From Thermoplasmata archaeon (GTDB lineage: Archaea; Thermoplasmatota; Thermoplasmata; Thermoplasmatales; GCA-001856825): 64,000 bases of DNA. The notes under the pieces are model-generated. The model was not told where the DNA came from, did not search any database, and saw only the letters and a program-made list of their open reading frames with translations. The position numbers and the translations under genes are program-made. The stretch covers positions 62,001 to 126,000 of the forward strand of contig JAJZYX010000001.1 in assembly GCA_021797855.1 (NCBI GenBank), written 5' to 3'. Shown here piece after piece: positions 8,885-17,011 of this stretch; position 1 is the stretch's first letter, and the number at the start of each line of letters is the position of its first letter.

Positions 8885-9121
8885 TTATATCGCCTCCGAA
8901 GGTGAAATATACACCACTACGTCCCCTCTTACCACCATTAAGGGGAAAGTCCCTTTGCTTTTGTTGTCAACAACCTCTTCCGCATTCTTTATGACCAGGT
9001 TGAGGTGTTGATCATAACCATCCAGCAATCCCCTGTATTCCCTGTTCCACTTTACCTTGACCAGCACGTACTGGTTGAGGCTACTTCCTAGGACGTTAAG
9101 AGGACGCAGTTTGCCTTCCAT
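8885..9121 (-). CDS. Sm-like archaeal protein (Lsm)
   Basis: A small RNA-binding Sm-fold protein (78 aa) that forms heptameric rings. The Sm1 region is visible as LNQYVLVKVKWNREYRGLLDGYDQHLNLVIKNAEE, with the DxHxNL signature appearing as DQHLNL. The Sm2 motif is MVVRGDVVVYISP. A TATA-like TTAAATATG lies about 25 bases upstream of the ATG, so this leaderless gene heads the lsm-rpl37e-purF operon. Partner RNAs cannot be inferred from the sequence. Confidence 0.94.
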   Translation of the reverse strand: MEGKLRPLNVLGSSLNQYVLVKVKWNREYRGLLDGYDQHLNLVIKNAEEVVDNKSKGTFPLMVVRGDVVVYISPSEAI

Positions 9122-9324
9122 GAAACCACATTGTTACCTCATATTTAATTCTGATTAGAAGCAATTCCTCCTTGGAATTTGTTGATTCCCGTGCATTCCT
9201 GGAGCCATTCCATAGCCTTCCTTTTGATCGAGGTAGCCCGTCTGTAAACAACAGCAGATTTTACCATTCCCCCGTCTTCCCACATTTCCAACATATTTTT
9301 AGTCACCAATACATTGGGGTTCTA

Positions 9325-10098
9325 ATGGCGAAAATAGGACTAATAGGAGGGTCTGTTACTGGTAAGTTGCTTGAAAACGCAGAAGTCGTCAAGCTCAGTA
9401 CCCCATACGGAGAGATGTCGTCTCCCCTCGAGATTGGGAAAATTGCAGGTACTGAAGTCGTAGTCCTTTACAGACACGGAAAGGAACACAGCATCCCTCC
9501 TCATAAGATAAATTACAGGGCGAATATTTACGGACTGAAGGAAATGGGAGTAGAAAGAGTAATAGGTGTTTCTGCAGTTGGCTCCCTCCAGAAGGATATA
9601 GAACCGGGGGCAATAGCCCTTCCGGATCAGTTTTTCGATTACACAAAGGGCAGGTCGTATACATTTTACGATGGACCGAAGGTAGTGCATATATCCATGG
9701 CGGACCCATTCTGCCCGGACCTGCTTGACATATTCCACAAGACTCTAATTGAGTTGAGGATTAAGTCAAAGAAAGGGGGAACCTACGTCTGTATTGAGGG
9801 ACCAAGGTTTTCTACAAGAGCAGAAAGCAGGTTCTTCAGGACAGTCGGGGATGTCATAGGGATGACACTAGTTCCGGAGATAAGCCTTGCAAGGGAAAAA
9901 GAAATGTGCTACCTCACATTAGCGACCGTAACAGATTATGATGTCTGGGCTGAAATACCAGTGAATTCAAGAGAGGTTATCAAGGTTATGAAAGAGAATG
10001 AAGAAAACATAAAGAAGGTACTGACAAATGCCATCCCGAAGATAGGGAACGTTAGGTCATGCGGCTGTGACCGTTATCTAAAGGAGGCAGGGATTTGA
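9325..10098 (+). CDS. mtnP: S-methyl-5'-thioadenosine phosphorylase family protein
   Basis: Phosphorolytic cleavage of methylthioadenosine to adenine and methylthioribose-1-phosphate (family II nucleoside phosphorylases). Visible motifs are the phosphate loop IGLIGGSVTGK (residues 4-14), LYRHGKEHSIPPHKINYRAN, SAVGSLQKDIEPG, IEGPRFSTRAESR, GMTLVPEISLAREKEMCY and VTDYDVW. The aspartate of TDYD favours a 6-amino purine, that is MTA rather than inosine. The frame is open 51 codons further upstream without family similarity, so the ATG at 9325 is used (257 aa). The neighbouring deaminase at 18.1 kb could process related nucleosides. Confidence 0.88.
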   Translation: MAKIGLIGGSVTGKLLENAEVVKLSTPYGEMSSPLEIGKIAGTEVVVLYRHGKEHSIPPHKINYRANIYGLKEMGVERVIGVSAVGSLQKDIEPGAIALPDQFFDYTKGRSYTFYDGPKVVHISMADPFCPDLLDIFHKTLIELRIKSKKGGTYVCIEGPRFSTRAESRFFRTVGDVIGMTLVPEISLAREKEMCYLTLATVTDYDVWAEIPVNSREVIKVMKENEENIKKVLTNAIPKIGNVRSCGCDRYLKEAGI

Positions 10099-11315
10099 AG
10101 GCGAGATTTTTGGGGGGAGGGGACGAGGTCGGCCGGCTAGGAATGGTACTCTCAACTGAGCGTTACAAATTCCTTTTCGACTATGGCATGAACCCTACCA
10201 AGCCGCCAACTTTCCCAATGTTGGCTCCAAAGGTGGATGGAGTGTTTGTCACTCATTCGCACCTGGATCATGTCGGGATGCTTCCATGGCTGAATAAGAA
10301 TGGAGGCGCGAATGTCTATGCAACCCCTCCCACTCTATCCGTGATACCAATATTGCTTTACGATTCGGTGAAGATTGCAAATCTTGAGGGGACGAAGCTG
10401 CCTTATGAGGAATTTGATGTGGATAGCATTATCGAAACGTTCACCCCTCTGAATTACGGGGAAGTCATGGAGTTCAAGGATCAGGAGATAACGCCCCATA
10501 ACACTGGCCACCTGATCGGGAGCGCAATGTATCTCATTCAGAACGACAGAAGGGTAGTGTTCACGGGAGACATTCAGAGCATAGATACCCATCTGACATT
10601 CGGTATCAAGCCGATCGACACAGACGTGCTGATAGTTGAGAGCACCTATGCAGGCAAAGAGCACCCTCCCAGGCCATCCGTGGAGGAGAACTTCCTGTCG
10701 TCAATTCAGAAGGTTGTTGAGCAGGATGGAGTTGCTGTGGTACCTGCTTTTGCAACAGGAAGAGCCCAGGAACTGCTGATGGTTCTGGAAAACACTGACT
10801 ACGAGATATGGATCGACGGAATGGCAAGAACAGTCTGCAACGTACTACTCGCCTTCCCCAAGTACATAAAAAATTTCCAGAGATACAAGAAGATGCTGAG
10901 GAGAGTTAGGCTGGTAAGAAGCAAATCAGACAGGGAAAGAGCACTTAACGGCGATGTGATAATAACCACGAGTGGTATGCTGGACGGGGGGCCAGTCCTG
11001 AACTACATCTCACAACTCAACAACCCCAAGAATGGCCTATTCCTGACGGGATATCAAGTGGAGGACACTAACGGGAGAATGCTTCTGGAAACTGGAAGTA
11101 TTGATATTGCGGGAGTAGCGACAAAAGTCAACATGGACGTGCAGTTTTTCGACTTCTCTGCACACTCCGGACATAAGGAACTCGTGGATTTCATAGAGGG
11201 ATCAAGGCCTGACAAGGTTGTCCTTATGCACGGTGAAAAGAGAGAGGAACTTGCAAAGAACCTGACCTCAGCGAAGGTAATTCTACCACGCAACGGAGAG
11301 GAGTTCGAAATCTGA
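10095..11315 (+). CDS. Beta-CASP metallo-beta-lactamase ribonuclease
   Basis: An RNA-processing nuclease of the archaeal CPSF/RNase J superfamily (COG1236-like), 406 aa with no KH domain. Motifs in order: motif 2 THSHLDHVGMLPWL (about residues 53-66), motif 3 histidine in NTGHLIGSAMYL, motif 4 aspartate in VFTGDIQ, a beta-CASP insert, motif B in FSAHSGHKELVDFI, and motif C histidine in VVLMHGEKREE. The TTG start overlaps the mtnP TGA, and an AAGGAGG Shine-Dalgarno at 10081-10087 sits eight bases before it, which fixes the start. It probably acts in mRNA 5' or 3' processing and decay. Confidence 0.87.
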   Translation: MKARFLGGGDEVGRLGMVLSTERYKFLFDYGMNPTKPPTFPMLAPKVDGVFVTHSHLDHVGMLPWLNKNGGANVYATPPTLSVIPILLYDSVKIANLEGTKLPYEEFDVDSIIETFTPLNYGEVMEFKDQEITPHNTGHLIGSAMYLIQNDRRVVFTGDIQSIDTHLTFGIKPIDTDVLIVESTYAGKEHPPRPSVEENFLSSIQKVVEQDGVAVVPAFATGRAQELLMVLENTDYEIWIDGMARTVCNVLLAFPKYIKNFQRYKKMLRRVRLVRSKSDRERALNGDVIITTSGMLDGGPVLNYISQLNNPKNGLFLTGYQVEDTNGRMLLETGSIDIAGVATKVNMDVQFFDFSAHSGHKELVDFIEGSRPDKVVLMHGEKREELAKNLTSAKVILPRNGEEFEI

Positions 11316-11320
11316 CCGTG

Positions 11321-12253
11321 ATGCTCAGAGAGCGCTTACTGGATATACTTTTCAGGGAGGACGTAACCCAGAAGGAGCTTACCTCAAGAACAAAAGGCTC
11401 AAGATCTAGAGTTTCTGAGATTCTCGGGAAGCTGGAGGAGGAGGGGCTCATAAGGAGGAGAAGGATAGGCAAGAGGACCGTGGTTGTTTCGCTCAACCAT
11501 TCCAACACTCTGAGGGTTGGGATTCTGAAGAGTTCCGAATACGCTTACGTCTTATTTGCACTTGACAAGATTCGGAAGGAGATACCTTTTAAAGTGACGG
11601 TGTACAACAACAGTCTAGAGGCACTAAAGGGCCTGATGACCGGTTCCGAGGACATAGTGGCCAGCCCGCTGATATCCGGGTACTTCTTCCATCTTATAGA
11701 CAAGCAGATTAAACCAGTATCCGGAATTGCAAAGGGAGGCTCCGGTATCCTTAAGAGGAGGGACCGAGGGAAGATTGGAACCACACCGTTATCCAGGATG
11801 GATAGGGATTCAAGGGAATTCAGGAATTACAAGCAGGTGTACTTCAACAGCGTTGAAGAGATGCTTAGGTCCTACAAGAAAGGGGAAATAGACGCAGTGC
11901 AGCTCTGGGAACCTTTTGTGAGCATGAATGGGGGCATAAAGAATAATCCGTCCGGAACATGTTGCTGTCTTTTCACACACTCGAAGGAAACCCGCTCCAT
12001 TCGCATTTTCCTCGGTACATACTCCAAATTGGTAAGCAGACCTCTTACCGTTAAGGAAAAGAGGAATGTCTCGAAAATGATGCACAAAATATTGGGAGTT
12101 GGGGAGAAGGGGATATTCGAAAGCCTGGATTCTTACATTTTCACTTCACTCATTAGCAGGGAGGATGTCGGAAGACAGGTTTCTGCCTTCGGCCTACCCC
12201 TGGGAAAGGAGGTGGACTCTTTTCTTGAAAGAGCTTCCGAAGTTTCCCTATGA
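11321..12253 (+). CDS. Winged-helix regulator fused to a periplasmic-binding-protein-like sensor domain
   Basis: Residues 1-60 form a winged helix (KELTSRTKGSRSRVSEILGKLEEEGLIRRRRIGKRTVV). Residues about 68-300 resemble the NMT1/SsuA type II solute-binding fold, with LRVGILKSSEYAYVLFA at its start, an IVASPLISGYF strand, and SVEEMLRSYKKGEIDAVQLWEPFV in the second lobe. There is no signal peptide, so this is a cytoplasmic one-component regulator that would sense a small ligand. The ligand is unknown. A GTG directly precedes the ATG at 11321. It lies five bases after the nuclease gene and overlaps xpd by 29 bases. Confidence 0.72.
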   Translation: MLRERLLDILFREDVTQKELTSRTKGSRSRVSEILGKLEEEGLIRRRRIGKRTVVVSLNHSNTLRVGILKSSEYAYVLFALDKIRKEIPFKVTVYNNSLEALKGLMTGSEDIVASPLISGYFFHLIDKQIKPVSGIAKGGSGILKRRDRGKIGTTPLSRMDRDSREFRNYKQVYFNSVEEMLRSYKKGEIDAVQLWEPFVSMNGGIKNNPSGTCCCLFTHSKETRSIRIFLGTYSKLVSRPLTVKEKRNVSKMMHKILGVGEKGIFESLDSYIFTSLISREDVGRQVSAFGLPLGKEVDSFLERASEVSL

Positions 12254-14024
12254 TCTCTATCCCTGGCAGGATCAGATACTTCAGAAGCTTGACGAGACCA
12301 AGAAGAGGTCTATCATACTGGAAAGCCCGACAGGATCAGGGAAGACCATTTCTGTCCTGTTTCACATAGTTTCAAAATACCCCGAAAGAAGATTGGTCTA
12401 CCTGACTAGGACAAACTCTCAAGGGGAAAACCTGCTAAGGGAGGCAAGAAAGCTCGGGGTCGAAAAGGTAATGACTTTTTTTGGTAGGGGGGAGATGTGC
12501 CTCTTCAAGAAACAGGCTTCAGATATGTCCCAAGGAACTCCTGAGGAACAGAGCAATTACTGCAGGGCCCTCGTGGAAAGGAACAGAAAAGGTATGGGAG
12601 GATGCCCCTACGACACTGATTACGCCGGAGGATGGAGGAATTCTATAATGGCACAGAAAGACTTCCTTGAACTTGGAAACGAGGATCTGTGCCCTTATTA
12701 CGCTCAAAAGAAGCTAGCAACAGATGCTAGGATCATAGCAACATCATACTCATACTTCCTGAACCCATTCATAAGGGACAGATTTTTGGGATGGATGGAA
12801 GAAGACCTTGGAGAGATCATACTGGTAGGGGACGAGGCTCACAATATCCCTGACCTTACCAGAAATTTGCTCACCACTAAACTGACACATCACACCCTTG
12901 CAAACTGTATGCGTGAGATTGAACAGTACGGGGACTTGTTGCTGAACAAGATCAATGTATCATACATCGTCGAATCAATAGGAGAAGCGCTTGATTCCCT
13001 TCTCAAGGAGGGGGACAGGATCGTGACAAACCATGAGGTGACGGAAGCTTACATGGACGCATTCCAGATGAATTCTCTTGAAATAGTGGACCTTCTTTCC
13101 ATAATGGCAAACTACGGTCTCTCGATCAAGGAATCAAAGAGCAACGAAGGAAAATTGCCAAGGAGCTACATTTACAACACTGCAATTCTTGCAGCCAGAT
13201 TGATTGAAGACAGGGACGACTTCACTGTCACCATAACACACACCGATGAACCTTCAGGTATCAGCGTTATGAACCTCCAGACCTACGACTTCCTAAAATT
13301 CTTCAATGACGCCTACAGAAGCTTCTTCATCTCAGGAACCCTCTCTCCGTTCGGCAAGTTCGTTGACGAGACCGGATTGAGGGACCCTGAGAAGATCGTA
13401 GTCAAGGCAGATTATTTGGAAAGGAACCTTAGGGTGCTATTCGTCAATGACGTAACATCAAAATACACTCAGAAGGACGAATCAAGGGAGAGGATGAACT
13501 CCTACGTGAGGGAAATCGTAGAGAAGGTGAGGAAGAATAAAATAATCTTCTGCACCTCTTATGAACAGTTATCCTCATTTCTGGAGGTGGACATGAGAGG
13601 GAGAATATACTTCGAAAGGAAAGGGATGACGAATGAGGAGTTTGAATCCCTGTTGACGAATTTTAAGGAAAGAGGGGGGAACCTTTTCGCTGTCATAAAC
13701 GGGCGCATATCGGAAGGGGTTGACCTGCCGGGAAGACTCGTTGAAGTAGCTGTACTTACAGGCATCCCCTACCCTCCCCCATCTCCTGAGACATCTGCGA
13801 TGGAACTGTTCTACGAAATGAAGTTCCGGAAGGGATGGGAATATGCCTACGAAGCTGTCGCATCCACCAGGATAAGGCAGGCAATAGGAAGGCTGATTAG
13901 GAGCCCAGAGGAAAAGGGGGTAGCAGTAATTTTGGACTCAAGAGCGAGAAAGTTCAAAGACAATCTTCCCAACCTCTATCTGACAAAGGACATCGTTTCT
14001 GACACAATCGAATTCCTTGGCTAA
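12225..14024 (+). CDS. xpd: DNA repair helicase XPD (Rad3 family)
   Basis: 5'-3' superfamily 2 helicase with an Fe-S cluster, used in nucleotide excision repair. Walker A is ESPTGSGKT (residues 33-41). The four cluster cysteines lie in GEMC, NYCRALVE, GGCPYD and DLCPYYAQ. The DEAH box is VGDEAHNIP, and motif VI is RQAIGRLIRSPEE. The frame is open upstream (ATG at 12165), but a GGAGGTGG Shine-Dalgarno at 12208-12215 sits nine bases before a TTG at 12225. That TTG gives MKELPKFPYDLYPWQ, the usual XPD beginning (599 aa). It overlaps the upstream regulator by 29 bases, so translation is probably coupled. It ends overlapping carS by four bases, convergently. Confidence 0.92.
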   Translation: MKELPKFPYDLYPWQDQILQKLDETKKRSIILESPTGSGKTISVLFHIVSKYPERRLVYLTRTNSQGENLLREARKLGVEKVMTFFGRGEMCLFKKQASDMSQGTPEEQSNYCRALVERNRKGMGGCPYDTDYAGGWRNSIMAQKDFLELGNEDLCPYYAQKKLATDARIIATSYSYFLNPFIRDRFLGWMEEDLGEIILVGDEAHNIPDLTRNLLTTKLTHHTLANCMREIEQYGDLLLNKINVSYIVESIGEALDSLLKEGDRIVTNHEVTEAYMDAFQMNSLEIVDLLSIMANYGLSIKESKSNEGKLPRSYIYNTAILAARLIEDRDDFTVTITHTDEPSGISVMNLQTYDFLKFFNDAYRSFFISGTLSPFGKFVDETGLRDPEKIVVKADYLERNLRVLFVNDVTSKYTQKDESRERMNSYVREIVEKVRKNKIIFCTSYEQLSSFLEVDMRGRIYFERKGMTNEEFESLLTNFKERGGNLFAVINGRISEGVDLPGRLVEVAVLTGIPYPPPSPETSAMELFYEMKFRKGWEYAYEAVASTRIRQAIGRLIRSPEEKGVAVILDSRARKFKDNLPNLYLTKDIVSDTIEFLG

Positions 14025-14566
14025 TATGGTACATCCTTCACTTTCAGTTTATATCCCATTATGTTTACTGCCCTATGAATTAGAGGAGTGACTATGAGGA
14101 TGGCAACGATCCCTTCCCACGGGAAAATTCTTAAGGCGTCTTGAGGAAAAAGTAGGTAAAAGAAGGCAAGGGAGAACAAGGCAAATGGATACTGATCAAT
14201 GAAGAGAGACTCATCTCCAGGAGCTCTCCCGATCCTCCTCTTCACAAAAGATCCGACTAGGTCTCCAACCATCGAGAAGAAGGAGAGTGTAAAAACCATT
14301 TCCAGCGTTAACACTATCTGTCCCGAGTACACCAATTCCTTTATTCCAGACAGGAGAAATAGGTAATTAAGCACCAGCCCGATCAGAATTCCTGCAGCGG
14401 CTCCTCCCATAAATCCAGACCAGGTTTTGTGATCCCCTAGAATCCTTTTCCCCTTCCAGCTCCTTCCCCTGTCAATTATCAGATGACCCCCAGTAATGAC
14501 GGCGCTTGGATTTGCAAAGAATGCAGGGATGAAGAGTATCAGTGATGAAATGAAGGATGGAATCAC
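14021..14566 (-). CDS. carS: CDP-archaeol synthase
   Basis: A membrane enzyme transferring CTP onto digeranylgeranylglyceryl phosphate, giving CDP-archaeol for polar lipid head groups. Family signatures are seen: FFANPSAVITGGHLIIDRGR (about residues 17-36), RILGDHKTWSGFMGG, and GDLVGSFVKRRIGRAPG followed by FIDQYPFALFSL. About five hydrophobic spans are present, and the 181-aa length is normal for the CarS (DUF46) family. It is transcribed convergently with xpd, with a four-base stop-codon overlap, and divergently from the flippase gene. Confidence 0.9.
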   Translation of the reverse strand: MIPSFISSLILFIPAFFANPSAVITGGHLIIDRGRSWKGKRILGDHKTWSGFMGGAAAGILIGLVLNYLFLLSGIKELVYSGQIVLTLEMVFTLSFFSMVGDLVGSFVKRRIGRAPGDESLFIDQYPFALFSLAFFYLLFPQDALRIFPWEGIVAILIVTPLIHRAVNIMGYKLKVKDVPY

Positions 14567-14647
14567 AACCTGCCAGAATTTGCCCTCATATAACCATTTC
14601 CCAGAAATCCCAAGGTTTTTCTATATTTCCCTATTAAGCCCTCGAGG

Positions 14648-16189
14648 ATGGAAACTTCGAAGCCTGCTTGGATTCTTTTGCAGAACGCATTCGGACTGAT
14701 ACTGGGATTCCTAACCTACCTCCTCATCATGAGGGACGCGGGAGTAAGTTCCTGGGGAATATTCTCAACAGCCCTTTCCATTGGACTGATTTTTTCATTT
14801 GTATCCGACCTCGGGATAAATACAGCACACACCAGGATGATTGCCCTTGGAAAGGATAGGAACGAATACAACAATGCTTTGATAGTGCTGAAGATATTCC
14901 TTACAGCTCTATACGTTGGCTTAATATTCCTGGGAGTCTTCGTTTGGACCGCTATCCTTCACCAGAAATTCCAGTCTCCACTGGTGTACATGAGCATACT
15001 ACTCCTCATACCATACTTCCTCGGTCTCCCTTACATCCAGGCAAACCGAGCTTTCTTCACAGGAACCCAGGAGGCTTTCAAGATGTCCCTTCCGGCAATA
15101 GCGGAATCTGTGGTAAGGTTCGCTGCAGTTGTCTTGCTAATTCACTTCAACGTCTTCCATTACCCTAACGCAAGATCCGGAATCCCGGAGATGGCCCTCC
15201 TTATAGCGGTATCATATTCGGTCTCGTACGTTGTGTATACGGTGCTGAGCTTTGTAATAGGAATGCCGTGGAAATTCAGGCTGCCTCACCTGGAAACCAT
15301 AAGAAGTTACTTGAGGTATTCATATCCGCTGATCTGGGCGTCGATAACTAAGGCAATATCAGCCAACGTACCTCAAGTACTCGTATATATCGCGCTCGGA
15401 TCATTTGATTCGGGAGGATATGCCGCAGACAACAAATTCATACTGATGATGACTGGATTCACTATGTCCGTAACGGTTCTCATACTTCCAGAACTGACAT
15501 CAAGGCTCAGTTCCAACGACGATTACGGGAAGGCAATGGGTGGAACAGTGAGATATCTTACAATTTTTATAACACCCATCACAGTTTTTGCTGTGGTATT
15601 TGCCGCACCTATCCTGAACCTATGGACTTCAGGGCTGGTATCATTCACCTATCCTCTCCAGGTCATGCTTGTAGGATCTTGGTTTTGGACAATGTCAACC
15701 CCTTACTGGACGCATTTCAATGCGGTAGCGAAGACAAGAGTGTCGGGATTCCTCAATAATTTTGGATACACAATATGGATAATCCTTGACTTTGTGCTTA
15801 TTCCAAAATCTCTGGCTGACGTTCGATTCGCCGGCTTGGGGATTGTAGGAGCGGCCTACGCCTACCTCATTTCCGGTGTAATCATACTTGTTGCATCTAT
15901 AATAGCCCTTAGCGCAGAATTGAAGATCCCAGTGACTTACCAGTCTTTGAAGGGAGCCCTGATATCTATCCTGCTTGGCGGATTCTTCTATTTATTCCTT
16001 GGGGGGGACAGTGCCATTCATTCCATTGTGCTGATAGGCCTTTTCCTTGCTTATGCGGGTCTGTATGCCGGCTTCCTCCTTGCCTCAAAAACTATTTCTA
16101 AAGAGGAATTCTTCGATATCGTTAATATGCTCAACATTCGAAGGCTCGGGAGATACGCTGTCGAAGAGCTTAAGAACAAGTCTCAATAG
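14648..16189 (+). CDS. Polysaccharide/lipid flippase-like membrane protein (Wzx/MOP superfamily)
   Basis: A 513-aa integral membrane protein with about 12-14 hydrophobic spans. It begins METSKPAWILLQNAFGLILGFLTYLLIMRDAGVSSWGIFSTALS, the usual N-terminus of oligosaccharide flippases (polysaccharide biosynthesis family, MOP superfamily). Such proteins flip lipid-linked sugars for surface glycans or N-glycosylation. No glycosyltransferases are adjacent, so the substrate is unknown. Its neighbour on the other strand makes CDP-archaeol, which may or may not be relevant. Confidence 0.75.
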   Translation: METSKPAWILLQNAFGLILGFLTYLLIMRDAGVSSWGIFSTALSIGLIFSFVSDLGINTAHTRMIALGKDRNEYNNALIVLKIFLTALYVGLIFLGVFVWTAILHQKFQSPLVYMSILLLIPYFLGLPYIQANRAFFTGTQEAFKMSLPAIAESVVRFAAVVLLIHFNVFHYPNARSGIPEMALLIAVSYSVSYVVYTVLSFVIGMPWKFRLPHLETIRSYLRYSYPLIWASITKAISANVPQVLVYIALGSFDSGGYAADNKFILMMTGFTMSVTVLILPELTSRLSSNDDYGKAMGGTVRYLTIFITPITVFAVVFAAPILNLWTSGLVSFTYPLQVMLVGSWFWTMSTPYWTHFNAVAKTRVSGFLNNFGYTIWIILDFVLIPKSLADVRFAGLGIVGAAYAYLISGVIILVASIIALSAELKIPVTYQSLKGALISILLGGFFYLFLGGDSAIHSIVLIGLFLAYAGLYAGFLLASKTISKEEFFDIVNMLNIRRLGRYAVEELKNKSQ

Positions 16190-16218
16190 GGTTTTATTTC
16201 CCTTTACGATCGAAGTGT

Positions 16219-16617
16219 GTGCCAGTGGAACTGATGGAACACACCGCAGATCTGAGGATTAGGGCCTGGGGAAGGTCTTTCCAGGGTACTCTTTTGGATC
16301 TCTCAAACTACGTTATGGACATGATATACGGCAGAGATATCCTGCCAGATGTATTCCTCAGCTCTTCGTTAGAGTATGAGTCGAACGATAGTTGTGTGGT
16401 CCGTCTGTTGAATGATCTGATCTACGAGTCTGAGAGAAGGGGGCTTGCAATAAGAGTGAAGAAGATAACGATATGCGAAGGTTCCATCAGGTGGGAAGCC
16501 ACAGGCGAGAAAGCTGATAGAAGAAAGAGGGGGTCCATCCTAGTGAAGGCTGCTACGTATGATAGGATCAAGGTCAGCAGGGTGCCGCCAATGGTCGAAG
16601 TCACCCTTGACATTTGA
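16219..16617 (+). CDS. Archease (RtcB tRNA ligase activator)
   Basis: A small metal-binding protein (132 aa) that stimulates guanylylation and turnover of the RtcB RNA ligase in tRNA splicing. It has the N-terminal HTADLRIRAWGRSFQGTLLDLSNYV, the central VRLLNDLIYESERRGL helix, KAATYDRIKV, and the C-terminal aspartate of VEVTLDI. The His/Asp residues are the presumed metal ligands. The start is GTG at 16219. RtcB is not in the window. Confidence 0.88.
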   Translation: MPVELMEHTADLRIRAWGRSFQGTLLDLSNYVMDMIYGRDILPDVFLSSSLEYESNDSCVVRLLNDLIYESERRGLAIRVKKITICEGSIRWEATGEKADRRKRGSILVKAATYDRIKVSRVPPMVEVTLDI

Positions 16618-16669
16618 TTGCATACTGAAAGAGAAGAATAATTATAATACGAATTAGGAATAACTTCCC

Positions 16670-17011
16670 ATGGCCAAAGATGACAATTTCATCTTCGAGG
16701 ACTCAAAAAAACTACTCATTTCTGACGACATAATAGTCCAAGCCGTTCAGGAGCTCTATAAGGAAGAGATCAAGGAAAGGATAAAGGAAAAACTCAAGGC
16801 TAACCCGAGGATGGAGGAGGAACTAAAGGAGGCAATAACGGATTACACACGAGGGAAACTGCTTGAGGCAGGGGCGCAGGGTAAACTGCTGAAAGTAGTG
16901 GCAGAACTCGGCCTTATTTCAATGCCAGAATCTGTGAGGGACGAGCTTGTAAAGTCCGTCCTAAAGGCGATTGGACCTGAGCTTGACACGATTCTCAAAA
17001 ACACTCTCTAA
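16670..17011 (+). CDS. Small helical protein of unknown function, 113 aa
   Basis: No family recognised. The sequence is almost wholly helical and highly charged. It has a long K/E-rich amphipathic stretch (about residues 27-66), a glycine-containing turn EAGAQGKLLKVVAELGL, and a final helix. There is no membrane segment or cysteine. A TATA-like AATTATAATAC lies about 25 bases upstream of the ATG. Its TAA is directly followed by the ATG of the transporter gene (no gap), so the two are co-translated, and it could be a cytoplasmic partner of that transporter. This is inference from context only. Confidence 0.65.
   Translation: MAKDDNFIFEDSKKLLISDDIIVQAVQELYKEEIKERIKEKLKANPRMEEELKEAITDYTRGKLLEAGAQGKLLKVVAELGLISMPESVRDELVKSVLKAIGPELDTILKNTL

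Noticed and set aside
9172-9324. 51-residue N-terminal extension of MTA phosphorylase
   Set aside because: It has no similarity to the family, and the ATG at 9325 begins exactly at the expected first beta strand.
12099-12224. Longer XPD N-terminus starting at 12099 or 12165
   Set aside because: This stretch overlaps the upstream gene and lacks XPD similarity. The TTG at 12225 has a strong Shine-Dalgarno and gives the normal XPD start.
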